64,000 nt of DNA, from the NCBI GenBank assembly GCA_031400505.1, contig JANNPZ010000091.1, positions 1 to 64,000 of the forward strand, read 5' to 3'. The position numbers and the translations under genes were made by a program. Positions within the stretch are counted from its first letter, which is position 1, and every line of letters begins with the position of its first letter. Shown in pieces: positions 18,033-26,646 of this stretch. Source of the DNA: JAIYDJ01 sp031400505 (GTDB lineage: Bacteria; Pseudomonadota; Alphaproteobacteria; Rhodobacterales; Rhodobacteraceae). The notes under the pieces were generated by a model, which worked only from the letters and a program-made list of their open reading frames with translations, was not told where the DNA came from and did no database searches.

Positions 18033-19898
18033 ATGAGTTATCTTTCTCCTCGCCGAATTTCGTTTTGCGGTCGATTTCTCTCGGATGTTCCGACACGGAA
18101 CAACGATATCCCCAATTTTGTCGACGGCGCGGCGCAGGTTGATTCTTGGAACTTCTCGGGCGGGTCCACGGTCGAGCTTTTGAATTGTGGTGCCTTGACC
18201 ACAGGGGCGGTCGCGGCGGGCGATCCGGCAGCAGGGTTCGTCGTGACCGGGGCGGTCGACCGACCGAGCGGCAAGATGGTGGATATTGACCCGGCCTGGC
18301 AGGGTGCGTCCGAGCTTTGGGGGATGCGGTTGCGCATCGCCGACCGGGCGACGGGTGCGTTGGCGGTCGAGGGCAGGCTGGCCGTTTGCGCCTTCCGCGA
18401 TCTGTGGACCCGGCAACGTCCGCCGCTCCCGAACGGGCAACCGTCCGGTGCGCGCTTTGTGTCGATGCTGGACAAGCTTGATTGGGGGCCGGCGGCCGAA
18501 GGATCCGCTGCGATGACGGCATTGCGCGCCGGGGCCGCGAACGGCCGTTTGAGCGTCGGCTGGCATACGTTCGGATATTCCTACACCCTGTCCGATCCCC
18601 GCTATCGCACAGGGACTTTGATGCTTCATCTTGGCCCGCACGCGGACACAGAACCCGAAACGACACTGGTTCACCGACGCCTTCAGGGCCTGACGGTGGG
18701 CGCAGCGGATGGCACCCGCATTCCCGTGACAGGCGCCATCGATTTTGCTGTCACCGATGACGGAAGTGCGGTTCATCTTGATCTAGGACATGCGTTGCTG
18801 GTCGCCGATGTCGACGGGCATTTGCCCCGCTTGGCCGATTTGCCGGCGCCAGCCAACAGCATCGTGCAGCTTTCCATCGGGCTTGTGCCCGACGGAAACC
18901 CCCCATTGTTCGGGATCATCGCCGAGACAGCCGCGATCCGCCTCTATGACTTTCCCGATGACCGGGACTGGTATCTGACCACGGGCGGGGTTGTCAGCGT
19001 GGCGATCCCCGCAGTGCTGGCGACCGATGTCGAAACACGCCGTTTCGCGCTTTATGCCCGACTGGTATCGGGTGAAACGATGCTTGTTGCGCAAGAAACC
19101 GAGAACGGCATTTTCTGTCGTGCGGACGCATTCGTGCAGCGGCTTGATCCGGGTGAAACGGCGACGGTCCGCATCCATGCACGCAGCTTTGGCCGGCCTG
19201 TCGCGGGGCTGCAATTCACGCTAGCGCAGATCGCGCCTGCCGATGCAACGCCGCCGCCCGCGATTGCCGCGCTGATGCCAACAGACGCCGCAGGGGTTGC
19301 AGAGATCATGCTGACCGGCACCGATCCGGGGAACCCGCGTCGGGCGTTCAACCTGGACGGGCAAGTCTTTCGCTTTCTATATTCGCACAAGGTTGGGCCG
19401 GACGGGCGGCCGGACCTGACGGATACCGGACTTGCCGGAGGCGATGCCATTATCGTCCACGCGCGCGACCCGCATCCCGTGCCGGATGTGCCGGAATTCG
19501 AGCGCGACGTGCGGCCGATCCTTGCGCAATATGCGCAGCTTTACCCGATCATGTCGGAACACCTGTTTGACATCGCCGATTTCGAAGCCTTGTCTACCCA
19601 CCGGCAGGCGATGCTGTTTGCATTTGGGCGATCCATCGAGGATCCGAATTATATGCCCGTCACCCGGGACATGAGCGCCGGGCGGATGGCGACGCTGGTG
19701 AAATGGCTGTCGAACGTACCGCTTCGTCGCGGCACTTCTGTGGCGGGGCCCGGGCCGGGACCCGTGACAATGGCCGCAGCGCCAGAAAACGCCGAAAAAC
19801 GGCCCGACTTCAAAGCGGCGATGGCCAGGGGCGCCGGACACGAGCCTCACCAACCGGTGCTGTCGGCAGAGATTCTGGAGGGACGTGGCGATGCTTAG
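18033..19898 (+). CDS. VioB-like protein, N-terminal half
   Basis: 621 residues, no signal peptide or membrane segment. It resembles the N-terminal half of violacein VioB (iminophenyl-pyruvate dimer synthase family, also RebD/StaD). The start SYLSPRRISFCGRFLSDVPT parallels VioB's MSILDFPRIHFRGWARVNAP. Near the C-terminus, AQYAQLYPIMSEHLFDIADF and DPNYMPVTRDMSAGRMATLV match VioB's ELVYPFMSDKVFSLAD and YYMPSTRELSAPKARL. VioB itself continues into a ferritin-like domain; here that domain is the next gene. Start: the ATG at 18033 follows GGAGG at the right distance; the ATGs at 18021 and 18030 do not. Catalytic role here is unproven, since no tryptophan oxidase gene (VioA) is nearby. Confidence 0.8.
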   Translation: MSYLSPRRISFCGRFLSDVPTRNNDIPNFVDGAAQVDSWNFSGGSTVELLNCGALTTGAVAAGDPAAGFVVTGAVDRPSGKMVDIDPAWQGASELWGMRLRIADRATGALAVEGRLAVCAFRDLWTRQRPPLPNGQPSGARFVSMLDKLDWGPAAEGSAAMTALRAGAANGRLSVGWHTFGYSYTLSDPRYRTGTLMLHLGPHADTEPETTLVHRRLQGLTVGAADGTRIPVTGAIDFAVTDDGSAVHLDLGHALLVADVDGHLPRLADLPAPANSIVQLSIGLVPDGNPPLFGIIAETAAIRLYDFPDDRDWYLTTGGVVSVAIPAVLATDVETRRFALYARLVSGETMLVAQETENGIFCRADAFVQRLDPGETATVRIHARSFGRPVAGLQFTLAQIAPADATPPPAIAALMPTDAAGVAEIMLTGTDPGNPRRAFNLDGQVFRFLYSHKVGPDGRPDLTDTGLAGGDAIIVHARDPHPVPDVPEFERDVRPILAQYAQLYPIMSEHLFDIADFEALSTHRQAMLFAFGRSIEDPNYMPVTRDMSAGRMATLVKWLSNVPLRRGTSVAGPGPGPVTMAAAPENAEKRPDFKAAMARGAGHEPHQPVLSAEILEGRGDA

Positions 19899-20943
19899 GA
19901 TTGCGCCCGCGTTTCTGGACCGGGTTGTCGCCGCGCGAACCGGAGCCGACCTGCACGACATGGTGCAGAACGCCATCCGGCTCGAGTTCTCGACGATCCC
20001 GCCGTATCTGACCGCGATGCTTTCCCTGAAACCTGACAGCAATCGGGAAATCTGGGGGATGATTCATGAAGTCGTTGTGGAAGAAATGCTCCACATGACG
20101 ATTGGCTGCAACATCCTGACGGCAATCGGAGGTCGCCCCCGGATCGCCGCGCCCGACTTTCTGCCGATCTATCCCGGCACGCTTCCCATGGGCATCGGGG
20201 ACCTTGTCGTGCCGCTTGAAAAGTTCTCCCTCGCCCTTGTGCGCGACGTGTTCATGCAGATCGAGCAGCCCGAAGAGCCCCTCGACATTCCGGTCCTCGA
20301 CACCCTTGACGGGCCGACTGTGACTTTTGCGACGATCGGTGGATTCTATGCCGCGCTGAAGGCCAAAATCCAGGAACTTGGGGATGGGGTGATCGTCGGT
20401 GACCCCACGCGGCAGGTCGTGCCGACCGATTGGTTCGGAGACGACATCTATCCGATTGCAAGTGCTGCCGACGCGGCCCGCGCGATCAGCCAGATAGTCG
20501 AAGAGGGAGAGGGGACACCCAAAAGCCCGCTCGATCCCGATGGCGGTTTCGCCCACTACTACCGGTTTTGGGAAATCGCGGAATTGCGGCATATTGCGGC
20601 GAACGGGGCGGCCCCTGACGGATTTTCCTTTTCGGGTGCCGAGATCCACTTTGATGCGGACAGCGTTTGGGACCTGACCCCGAACCAGCGGCTGGCCGAC
20701 CTTGATCCTGACAGCCTTGCCGGGCGGCGGGGATCGCAATTTTCCTTCGTGTTCACGAAGCTGATGAACGCGCTTCAGGCAACGTTCGACGGTGATCCTG
20801 CCAGGTTTGACGCCGCAATGGGGCTGATGTTCGAGCTAAAGCTGGCGGGGCAGATGCTGGTCCAACTACCGGCGGTCAAGGGCGGGGCCGAGACGGGTCG
20901 GAAGGCCGGTCCGGTGTTTGAATATTCATGGGTGCCGCGTTGA
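19891..20943 (+). CDS. Ferritin-like protein, VioB C-terminal half
   Basis: 350 residues of the ferritin-like fold found at the C-terminus of VioB (PF12902-type). Candidate metal ligands are E32 in IRLEFSTIPPYL and the E64/E65-H68 cluster in VVVEEMLHMTIGCN, followed by ILTAIGGRPR; VioB has LELSVMLQYLY and HEEMIHYLVVNNLLMALGE in the same places. The gene starts inside the end of the preceding one (8-nt overlap, ATGCTTAG), with GGAGGG upstream, so the two halves are probably made in equal amounts and assemble. The in-frame GTG at 19885 is too close to the ribosome-binding site. Confidence 0.85.
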   Translation: MLRIAPAFLDRVVAARTGADLHDMVQNAIRLEFSTIPPYLTAMLSLKPDSNREIWGMIHEVVVEEMLHMTIGCNILTAIGGRPRIAAPDFLPIYPGTLPMGIGDLVVPLEKFSLALVRDVFMQIEQPEEPLDIPVLDTLDGPTVTFATIGGFYAALKAKIQELGDGVIVGDPTRQVVPTDWFGDDIYPIASAADAARAISQIVEEGEGTPKSPLDPDGGFAHYYRFWEIAELRHIAANGAAPDGFSFSGAEIHFDADSVWDLTPNQRLADLDPDSLAGRRGSQFSFVFTKLMNALQATFDGDPARFDAAMGLMFELKLAGQMLVQLPAVKGGAETGRKAGPVFEYSWVPR

Positions 20944-20978
20944 CCTGACCGCGCCGCGCCAACCGAGAGGAGGAAGTC

Positions 20979-22568
20979 GTGCATACACGCGAAAACGTCT
21001 ACGACTTGGGAAGCGACTGGGCCGATCCGGTCCTGTGGTACGCGCGCGGCGTCAAGGCAATGAAGGCCAAAGCCCTGGCTGACCCGACGGGATGGCATTT
21101 TTATGCCGGCATCCACGGCTATCTGCGGTTCCTTTGGGATTTTCACGGCATCACAAATCCCGCCGATGCCGCGCCGCTTGCCGCCGACATGGCGACCTAT
21201 TTCGACCAGTGCCAGCACCAAAGCTGGTTCTTTCTGCCCTGGCATCGTGGCTACCTCTTCGCGCTCGAGCGGCAAATCAAGCATGAGATTGCGTTGCTTG
21301 GAGGGCCGCACGAAACTTGGGCGCTTCCGTACTGGAACTATGTCGAAGCGGGGCGCAGCGCCGTGCCTCCGGCCTTCCGGACGCCGGACTGGCCGGACGG
21401 GATCGGGAACAACCCGCTTTTCATCGCGCAAAGATGGGGCGTGCTGGCGACAGGCCCCGACCCGGATTTCGAGCGCCGGGTCAATCTTAACCCTATGACC
21501 GATCGAGAGTTCTCGGGCCCCGGCAATGGCGGGAGCACGGGGTTCGGCGGCAGGCCGACCGGGTTCAACTGGACAGGAGGAGATAATGGCGGTGCGGAAT
21601 GGCAGCCGCACAACATTTTGCACGTGCTGATTGGGGGCTCTCACCCGACAGACTTTCTGCCGCCGCCGAACGATACCATCGCGGTGCCGGGGCTTATGTC
21701 GCTGCCTCAGACGGCGGGGCTTGACCCGATCTTCTATCTTCACCACTGCAATATCGACCGCCTTTGGGAAAGCTGGAACCGCTTCCCGGCTGGCAAGGTC
21801 GCAATCAACCCGAACGACTGGCGCAATCCGTCGGGCGCGAACTGGCAGGACGGGCCGGCCTCGACAGGGGACCGGGCCTTTGCCATGCCAAACACCGATG
21901 GCACCCGGTGGGATTTTGTGCCGCGCGACATCGAACGGCTCGCCGATCTCGACTATGCTTATGCCGATCTCACCCCCGGCGGGGTTGCGCCTATTTCGGA
22001 CCCGATGGCGGTGAGGGTCGCGAACCTGGGATTGTCACAACCGGCAGCGATGGCGGGAGGGGTTGCCATGGCGACCGAGACGACGGTGGAGCTTGTGGGG
22101 TCGGTGGGCGGCAGTCTTAAGCTGTCCGGCGATGGCGCCACCCGGCGGACAATGCGGTTGGATCCGCCCGCAGCATCGCGCCTGACCAACAGCCTGTCTG
22201 TCGGGAATGCCATCTCGGGCCTGCCGGACCGCGCGTTCCTGAACTTGGAGAATGTGCGAAGCCGATCCGACGCCGTCCTGTTTGAGGTGCATATCGGCTC
22301 GGCGGATGATCCTGACGGCGCATCGCGGCAGTTTGCGGGGACGGTGTCGCTTTTCGGAACGACGCTCGCCAGCGATCCTGATGGAGGCCATGCTGGCAAC
22401 GGAATCACGCATGTTCTGGAAATCACAGACGTCATGGACCGCCTGCATCTTGGCGGCGCGGTCGGGATCGAGGCTTTGGACGTCGTTCTGACGCCGGTTG
22501 GTGTGATCTCGGAGGCCGCTGCGGTCGAGATCGGCAATATCAGCCTTTATCGGCAGAGCGAAGGATGA
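20979..22568 (+). CDS. Tyrosinase / polyphenol oxidase
   Basis: 529-residue type-3 copper enzyme that would hydroxylate monophenols and/or oxidise catechols to quinones. CuA ligands are likely H46 (GIHGYL), H80 (CQHQSWFF) and H89 (LPWHRGYL); CuB ligands lie in PHNILHVLIGG and FYLHHCNIDRLW. The 190-residue C-terminal part (from about residue 345) is beta-rich, like the extra domain of plant polyphenol oxidases. It contains VELVGSVGGSLKLSGD and FLNLENVRSRSDAVLFEVHI. No signal peptide or Tat motif, so it is probably cytoplasmic unless a partner exports it. GTG start with GAGGAGGAAG upstream. Ends in ATGA overlap with the next gene. Confidence 0.93.
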   Translation: MHTRENVYDLGSDWADPVLWYARGVKAMKAKALADPTGWHFYAGIHGYLRFLWDFHGITNPADAAPLAADMATYFDQCQHQSWFFLPWHRGYLFALERQIKHEIALLGGPHETWALPYWNYVEAGRSAVPPAFRTPDWPDGIGNNPLFIAQRWGVLATGPDPDFERRVNLNPMTDREFSGPGNGGSTGFGGRPTGFNWTGGDNGGAEWQPHNILHVLIGGSHPTDFLPPPNDTIAVPGLMSLPQTAGLDPIFYLHHCNIDRLWESWNRFPAGKVAINPNDWRNPSGANWQDGPASTGDRAFAMPNTDGTRWDFVPRDIERLADLDYAYADLTPGGVAPISDPMAVRVANLGLSQPAAMAGGVAMATETTVELVGSVGGSLKLSGDGATRRTMRLDPPAASRLTNSLSVGNAISGLPDRAFLNLENVRSRSDAVLFEVHIGSADDPDGASRQFAGTVSLFGTTLASDPDGGHAGNGITHVLEITDVMDRLHLGGAVGIEALDVVLTPVGVISEAAAVEIGNISLYRQSEG

Positions 22569-23326
22569 TGGATTGCCTGCGTCTGCAGGTCACCACGCGA
22601 TTGGCGCTGTTTGCAGCGTCAGGGGTCGCATGGGCGATCCTTTTCGGCGGGTCCGCGATCATCTCTGCTCCGGCGCTTTGCACCGGGCGGATGATCCTCG
22701 ACCTCCCGAGCGGGGCAGAGATACGCTTCGTTTTTGCCCAAATCGCGCCAGATGCGTTGGCGGCAAGCTGGGCCTTCATGCTGGTCGCTATGATGGTGCC
22801 GCTGCTGGATGGGCCGCTGCGCCATGTTCGCGCCCGCAGCCTGTCACGGGACAGATACCGGAACATGTGGTCCTTCGTCGGCGGATACCTTGCGGTTTGG
22901 TTTCTCGCCGGGGTCCCATTGATTGCGTCGGCAGTGGCCATCCGCATTGTTGTCGTCGATCCGGCGCTTGCCTTCATCTTGGCTGCTGCCGTGGCGGCTG
23001 GCTGGCAAGCCGCCGGATGGAAGCGCGTCGCGCTGAACCGCTGTCATTCAAGACCTTCGTTGGCTGGCAAAGGCGCGGCGGCGATTTACGGCGTGCGTCA
23101 TGGACTCGCATGCCTAATCGGCTGCGCACCCCTGATGATTGCGGCACTGCTTGCGTCCGCCGTGCCGACAGTCGTTATGGCCGTCGCCGCATTGTGGATA
23201 TGGGCGGAACGGATCGAGCCACCGCGTGCGCCCGGCACCGGTCCCATTTGGCCGCGCCGCGCCGCGCGCGTGGCATTCCATCGGGTGAAGATGCTGTTTG
23301 GTCTGCGCGGCGCGGTGTCGCCATGA
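22565..23326 (+). CDS. DUF2182 membrane protein
   Basis: 253 residues with about six transmembrane helices. Family hallmarks are SWAFMLVAMMVPLLDGPLRH (the W..M..AMM.P pattern) and WQAAGWKRVALNRCHSRPSL, matching the Q...K..CL..C..P loop of DUF2182, followed by GVRHGLACLIGCAPLM. DUF2182 proteins are predicted metal-binding integral membrane proteins of unknown function. Both ends overlap their neighbours by 4 nt (ATGA), so it is translationally coupled to the tyrosinase upstream and the small protein downstream. It could supply copper or host the complex at the membrane, but that is conjecture. Confidence 0.85.
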   Translation: MMDCLRLQVTTRLALFAASGVAWAILFGGSAIISAPALCTGRMILDLPSGAEIRFVFAQIAPDALAASWAFMLVAMMVPLLDGPLRHVRARSLSRDRYRNMWSFVGGYLAVWFLAGVPLIASAVAIRIVVVDPALAFILAAAVAAGWQAAGWKRVALNRCHSRPSLAGKGAAAIYGVRHGLACLIGCAPLMIAALLASAVPTVVMAVAALWIWAERIEPPRAPGTGPIWPRRAARVAFHRVKMLFGLRGAVSP

Positions 23327-23664
23327 CAGACGAAGGCCGGGTCATTCGTGTTTCCGTCGTCCTGACTGATCGGGGCCGCCAAGAAGCCGGGCGCGCGCGC
23401 GTGGCAGAGTTTCTTGTTGCGCACGCGTTGACGCTTACCGGTAGCGGTCTTGCGACCCTGTCCTTTGTCGCGGGGCCGGACGCGCTGTCCAACGCCTTTG
23501 GACCGAGCGGAACCACAAATTCCCCGGCGACGCGCCCCCCGGATGCGGTCGGGGGCGGCGCGGCATTTACCGAACCTGACATTACTATCCCCGCGGAATT
23601 ATTGCCATTCGTCGCGGCCATATCGGTCACGCCACCGGCAAAAGGCTTCGGATCAGACAATTAA
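23323..23664 (+). CDS. Free-standing subtilase/kumamolisin-propeptide-like protein
   Basis: 113 residues, no signal peptide. It is laid out like the propeptide of the subtilase encoded next: an opening strand (VIRVSVVLT versus TLRLAITLP), a helix leading to LTLTGSGLATLSFVAGPDAL (versus FEITGSGEFSITARCTRTTY), then SNAFGP (versus EKTFGT). It closes with AFTEPDITIPAELLPFVAAI. This also resembles pro-kumamolisin activation domains. It lacks any protease domain. It may be a second, trans-acting folding factor or inhibitor of the protease. The relationship is my own alignment by eye. Confidence 0.65.
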   Translation: MTDEGRVIRVSVVLTDRGRQEAGRARVAEFLVAHALTLTGSGLATLSFVAGPDALSNAFGPSGTTNSPATRPPDAVGGGAAFTEPDITIPAELLPFVAAISVTPPAKGFGSDN

Positions 23665-23723
23665 CTGCACGACAGACCAATTTCAGACCGATTTACAAAC
23701 AGCACACATAGGAGACCAAGGCC

Positions 23724-25226
23724 ATGGCGGGTTCCCCAGAAACTACTCACAGCCGTCGCAAGGCGTCAGACACCCTCAGGTTGGCCATCACGCTGCCGGG
23801 GCCGGGGATGCAAGACGGGCCCATCCGGTTTTCTGGCGCTGTAACCAAAGACACGCTGGAACGGATGCGACCAGCTGCGAACGCGATCGCACAGGCCAAA
23901 GCGCAACTCGCAGAGCGCGGCTTCGAGATCACCGGAAGCGGCGAGTTTTCGATTACTGCACGCTGCACGCGGACAACTTACGAAAAGACCTTTGGCACCG
24001 AACTTGCGCGGCGCAGCCTTCCGTTCCGCGAAAGAGGGCGGCCGCAGGCGAACGCCTTCTACTTTCCCCCGGACGGCGCAAGCTGGAACCCCGATCCTGC
24101 CCTGATGTCGATGATCGACGACGCCTACATCCAATGGCCGCATGTCTATATGAATTCGCTTTTCCCGGGACCAAGCTCGGCGATACCGCCCCAGGTCGCC
24201 TACCATCATCTGCGCGTCCCCGGAGATATCACGATGCTGCTTGGTGCGGATCGGGCGCATCGCGCAGGCATAACCGGCAAAGGCATTCGTGTCGCCATGA
24301 TCGATAGCGGTTTTGCAATGGACCATGCCTATTTCAAGGCGCGAGGCTACCAGGCCAAAGTCGTCTTGGCGCCTGGCGCGACAGATGTGGCGCTTGACGG
24401 TAACGGACACGGGACGGCGGAATGCGCGAACCTGCTGGCAATGGCGCCGGACGTGGAATTCACGGGTGTCAAGCTCGACAACGAGCAGTTCCCCGCGAAC
24501 GGCGCGACCATACTCGAAGGGCTTCAGACCGCGATGGCGCACAATCCGCAGGTTATCTCCGTCAGCCTTGGCCATGATATGTGTCCTTCCGACCTTAGTG
24601 GAAATCGGACGTCCAACCAGCATCTTACCGCACTCCCGAACTCGCTCAAGGCGCTTGAGGTCGAAATCAAGGCAATTGCCGCCAGCGGCGTTATCATCGT
24701 TTTCTCGGCTGGTAACGGTCATGTCGCCTTTCCGGGCATGATGCCCGAGGTCATCTCGGCAGGTGGGGTCTATGTCGACCGGGTCGGTGCCATGCAGGCC
24801 TCGGACTACGCAAGCGCCTTCACGTCTAGGATATATCCCGGCAGAAAGGTTCCCGATGCCTGCGGCCTTGTCGGAATGGCAGATAATGGGGCGCAATACA
24901 TCATGCTGCCCGTGCAGCCAGGTTGCGAGATTGATCGCCAGAACAGCGACAGGACTGGGTTGAACGACGGCTGGGCGGTTATCAGCGGGACCTCTGCTGC
25001 AGCGCCGCAGTTGGCTGGTGCCATTGCGTTGCTGCTGCAGAAGAACCCCGGTCTGACCATCACCGATCTGCGCCAAGCCTTCCGGACCACGTCCCATGAT
25101 GTCATCAACGGCGCAGCCAGCGCAGCCAGCAACGCGGGTGCCGGTGGTCTTGCCGCCGGACCGGGAAGGGACGGTGCTACGGGATCAGGCCTGATCAACG
25201 TCGGGGAAGCTTTGGCGGTAATCTGA
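23724..25226 (+). CDS. S8-family serine protease (subtilase) with N-terminal propeptide
   Basis: 500 residues. A propeptide-like domain of about 150 residues (ending near AYIQWPHVYMNS) precedes the catalytic domain. Catalytic triad: D194 in VAMIDSGF, H229 in GNGHGTAEC, S424 in SGTSAAAPQLAG, with the oxyanion N331 in FSAGNGHVAFPG. The propeptide resembles the pro-kumamolisin type, yet the triad is Asp-His-Ser, so it is S8 and not S53. No signal peptide, so a cytoplasmic maturation role on a cluster product or enzyme is as likely as secretion. The C-terminal tail is Ala/Gly-rich. Last gene of the operon, 59 nt after the propeptide-like gene. Confidence 0.9.
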   Translation: MAGSPETTHSRRKASDTLRLAITLPGPGMQDGPIRFSGAVTKDTLERMRPAANAIAQAKAQLAERGFEITGSGEFSITARCTRTTYEKTFGTELARRSLPFRERGRPQANAFYFPPDGASWNPDPALMSMIDDAYIQWPHVYMNSLFPGPSSAIPPQVAYHHLRVPGDITMLLGADRAHRAGITGKGIRVAMIDSGFAMDHAYFKARGYQAKVVLAPGATDVALDGNGHGTAECANLLAMAPDVEFTGVKLDNEQFPANGATILEGLQTAMAHNPQVISVSLGHDMCPSDLSGNRTSNQHLTALPNSLKALEVEIKAIAASGVIIVFSAGNGHVAFPGMMPEVISAGGVYVDRVGAMQASDYASAFTSRIYPGRKVPDACGLVGMADNGAQYIMLPVQPGCEIDRQNSDRTGLNDGWAVISGTSAAAPQLAGAIALLLQKNPGLTITDLRQAFRTTSHDVINGAASAASNAGAGGLAAGPGRDGATGSGLINVGEALAVI

Positions 25227-25654
25227 GAGCTTGTCCAACCTCGGCACCCGTGGGACACTTCGGCGTGATTGTGCAGCCGAGGGTTTGCGACTGATCTTAA
25301 CCCCGGAAGGCGTTGAAGGTGACGACGCAACCGGTGACGATGAAGGCGCCTGCCGAGCAGGTTGTGAAGGCCCGGATACCCAACCCTACCAGCAGTTGCA
25401 ACAACTAGCTGAACTTGACCCCATTCCAGCCAAGCGATTGGAATAGCTCACGCAACCCGCGGGTTTGCATAGCCGTGGCCGGCCCATTGCCGACGGTCGG
25501 TTGTTGCGTGCTGCCACCCAAGTTCCGCCGTTCATCCTGGCCGCAGGGGAAATGCTGTGATGGATCTCCTAAACGCGAGACGAACCTGTCGACCATTTGA
25601 AATGGTCAAACTGATATTCGTCACTGGGCTTGCAGATGAAGCCACCCATCAGGT
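25227..25654. other. 428-nt stretch with no supported gene
   Basis: Follows the subtilase and precedes the convergent rpiR gene. Short frames exist on both strands but none has a ribosome-binding site or a recognisable product. Codon use differs from the neighbours. It could be a relic, for example of a mobile element (on the minus strand one frame ends AFTTCSAGAFIVTGCVVTFN), but I see no terminal repeats and no copy of the tRNA-Thr 3' end. Confidence 0.4.
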
Positions 25655-26521
25655 CTAGTAGAGACCGAGCCCGCGCAAAGTAAGTGGCCAGTCTTTGATC
25701 CGTTTGCGCGCTTTCTCGGGTGCGCGTCCCGCGACTTCATGGATGATCACATTCATCAGTGTGGTCATCGGGCCGGTGCTTTCAAGGAAAGCGTCAACTT
25801 TGGTCGTGGCGTGAAAGACAAAAGGCGTCTCGGCACCGGCCCAGGTGTTCAACTCATCCGTCACCACCACCGTTGAGATGCCCAATTGCCTGGCGATCTG
25901 CAGGATTGGCAGCGCTTCCCTGGCGTAGGGGGCCATGTCGATCATCACCAGACAGCGCGTCTCATTTGCACGGCGCAGCGAAGGGATCCATTCGACCAAG
26001 CTGCCATCATGTGGCGACAGGAACCGCACCGCCCCGCGCACGATGGCCAGACGGCGGGTGAAGTCCTCGGCAATGCCGCGGATGGTCTGAAAGCCGGTGA
26101 CGAACACCTCGTCCGCCGCGGCGATTGCGTCAATGGCTTGCGCCCAGACGGGCTTTTCCACTTCTTGCGCCAAGGCCAGCACCGCATCGGCATCTCGCTT
26201 CAGAATGGCGCCGATCTCACCCTCCAACAGCCGGAAGTAGCGGTCTGATGGCGAGACATGGGCATGCACCAGGGCGGCCCGCAGGTCTTCTTTCAGGCCC
26301 TGCAACCCCTTGTAGCCCGCGCGTTTCAGAAAACGGCTGACGGTGATCTCGCTCACTCCGGTCTTGTTGGCAATGGAAGCCCCGGTTTCCAGCCCCAACG
26401 TCGCCTCGTTCAGCATCAGCCACTGGACAATGACCGTCTCGGATTTGGTCAAACCACTGGAAAGGCTGCGCAATCGGGCAGCAAGGGGCGAGTCTTCGGA
26501 TGGGGGTGGCAGATCATTCAT
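25655..26521 (-). CDS. MurR/RpiR-family transcriptional regulator
   Basis: 288 residues from MNDLPPPSEDSPLAARLRSL; ATGs at 26557 and 26596 are alternatives. The N-terminal HTH_6 domain has the recognition region GASIANKTGVSEITVSRFLK followed by RAGYKGLQGLKEDL. The C-terminal SIS domain (about residues 125-260) has AADEVFVTGFQTIRGIAEDF and VVVTDELNTWAGAETPFVFH. SIS domains usually bind phosphosugars, but RpiR proteins also regulate amine and amino-acid uptake. It is divergent from the polyamine-type transporter, 125 nt away, and presumably controls it. Confidence 0.9.
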   Translation of the reverse strand: MNDLPPPSEDSPLAARLRSLSSGLTKSETVIVQWLMLNEATLGLETGASIANKTGVSEITVSRFLKRAGYKGLQGLKEDLRAALVHAHVSPSDRYFRLLEGEIGAILKRDADAVLALAQEVEKPVWAQAIDAIAAADEVFVTGFQTIRGIAEDFTRRLAIVRGAVRFLSPHDGSLVEWIPSLRRANETRCLVMIDMAPYAREALPILQIARQLGISTVVVTDELNTWAGAETPFVFHATTKVDAFLESTGPMTTLMNVIIHEVAGRAPEKARKRIKDWPLTLRGLGLY

Positions 26522-26646
26522 GACAGTATTTACATCACTTTTTTCAGATGGTAGCATTCTGTCATACACATAACACCCCCGAGTCGCAGCCGCCAAGCCT
26601 TTTCACCCCACCGGCCCGAACTTCTGGCACCAACCGGGAGAAGATC

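Noticed and set aside
17228..25654. Attachment-site repeat of the tRNA-Thr 3' end
   Set aside because: I looked for a second copy of the T-arm/acceptor sequence after the cluster and did not see one.
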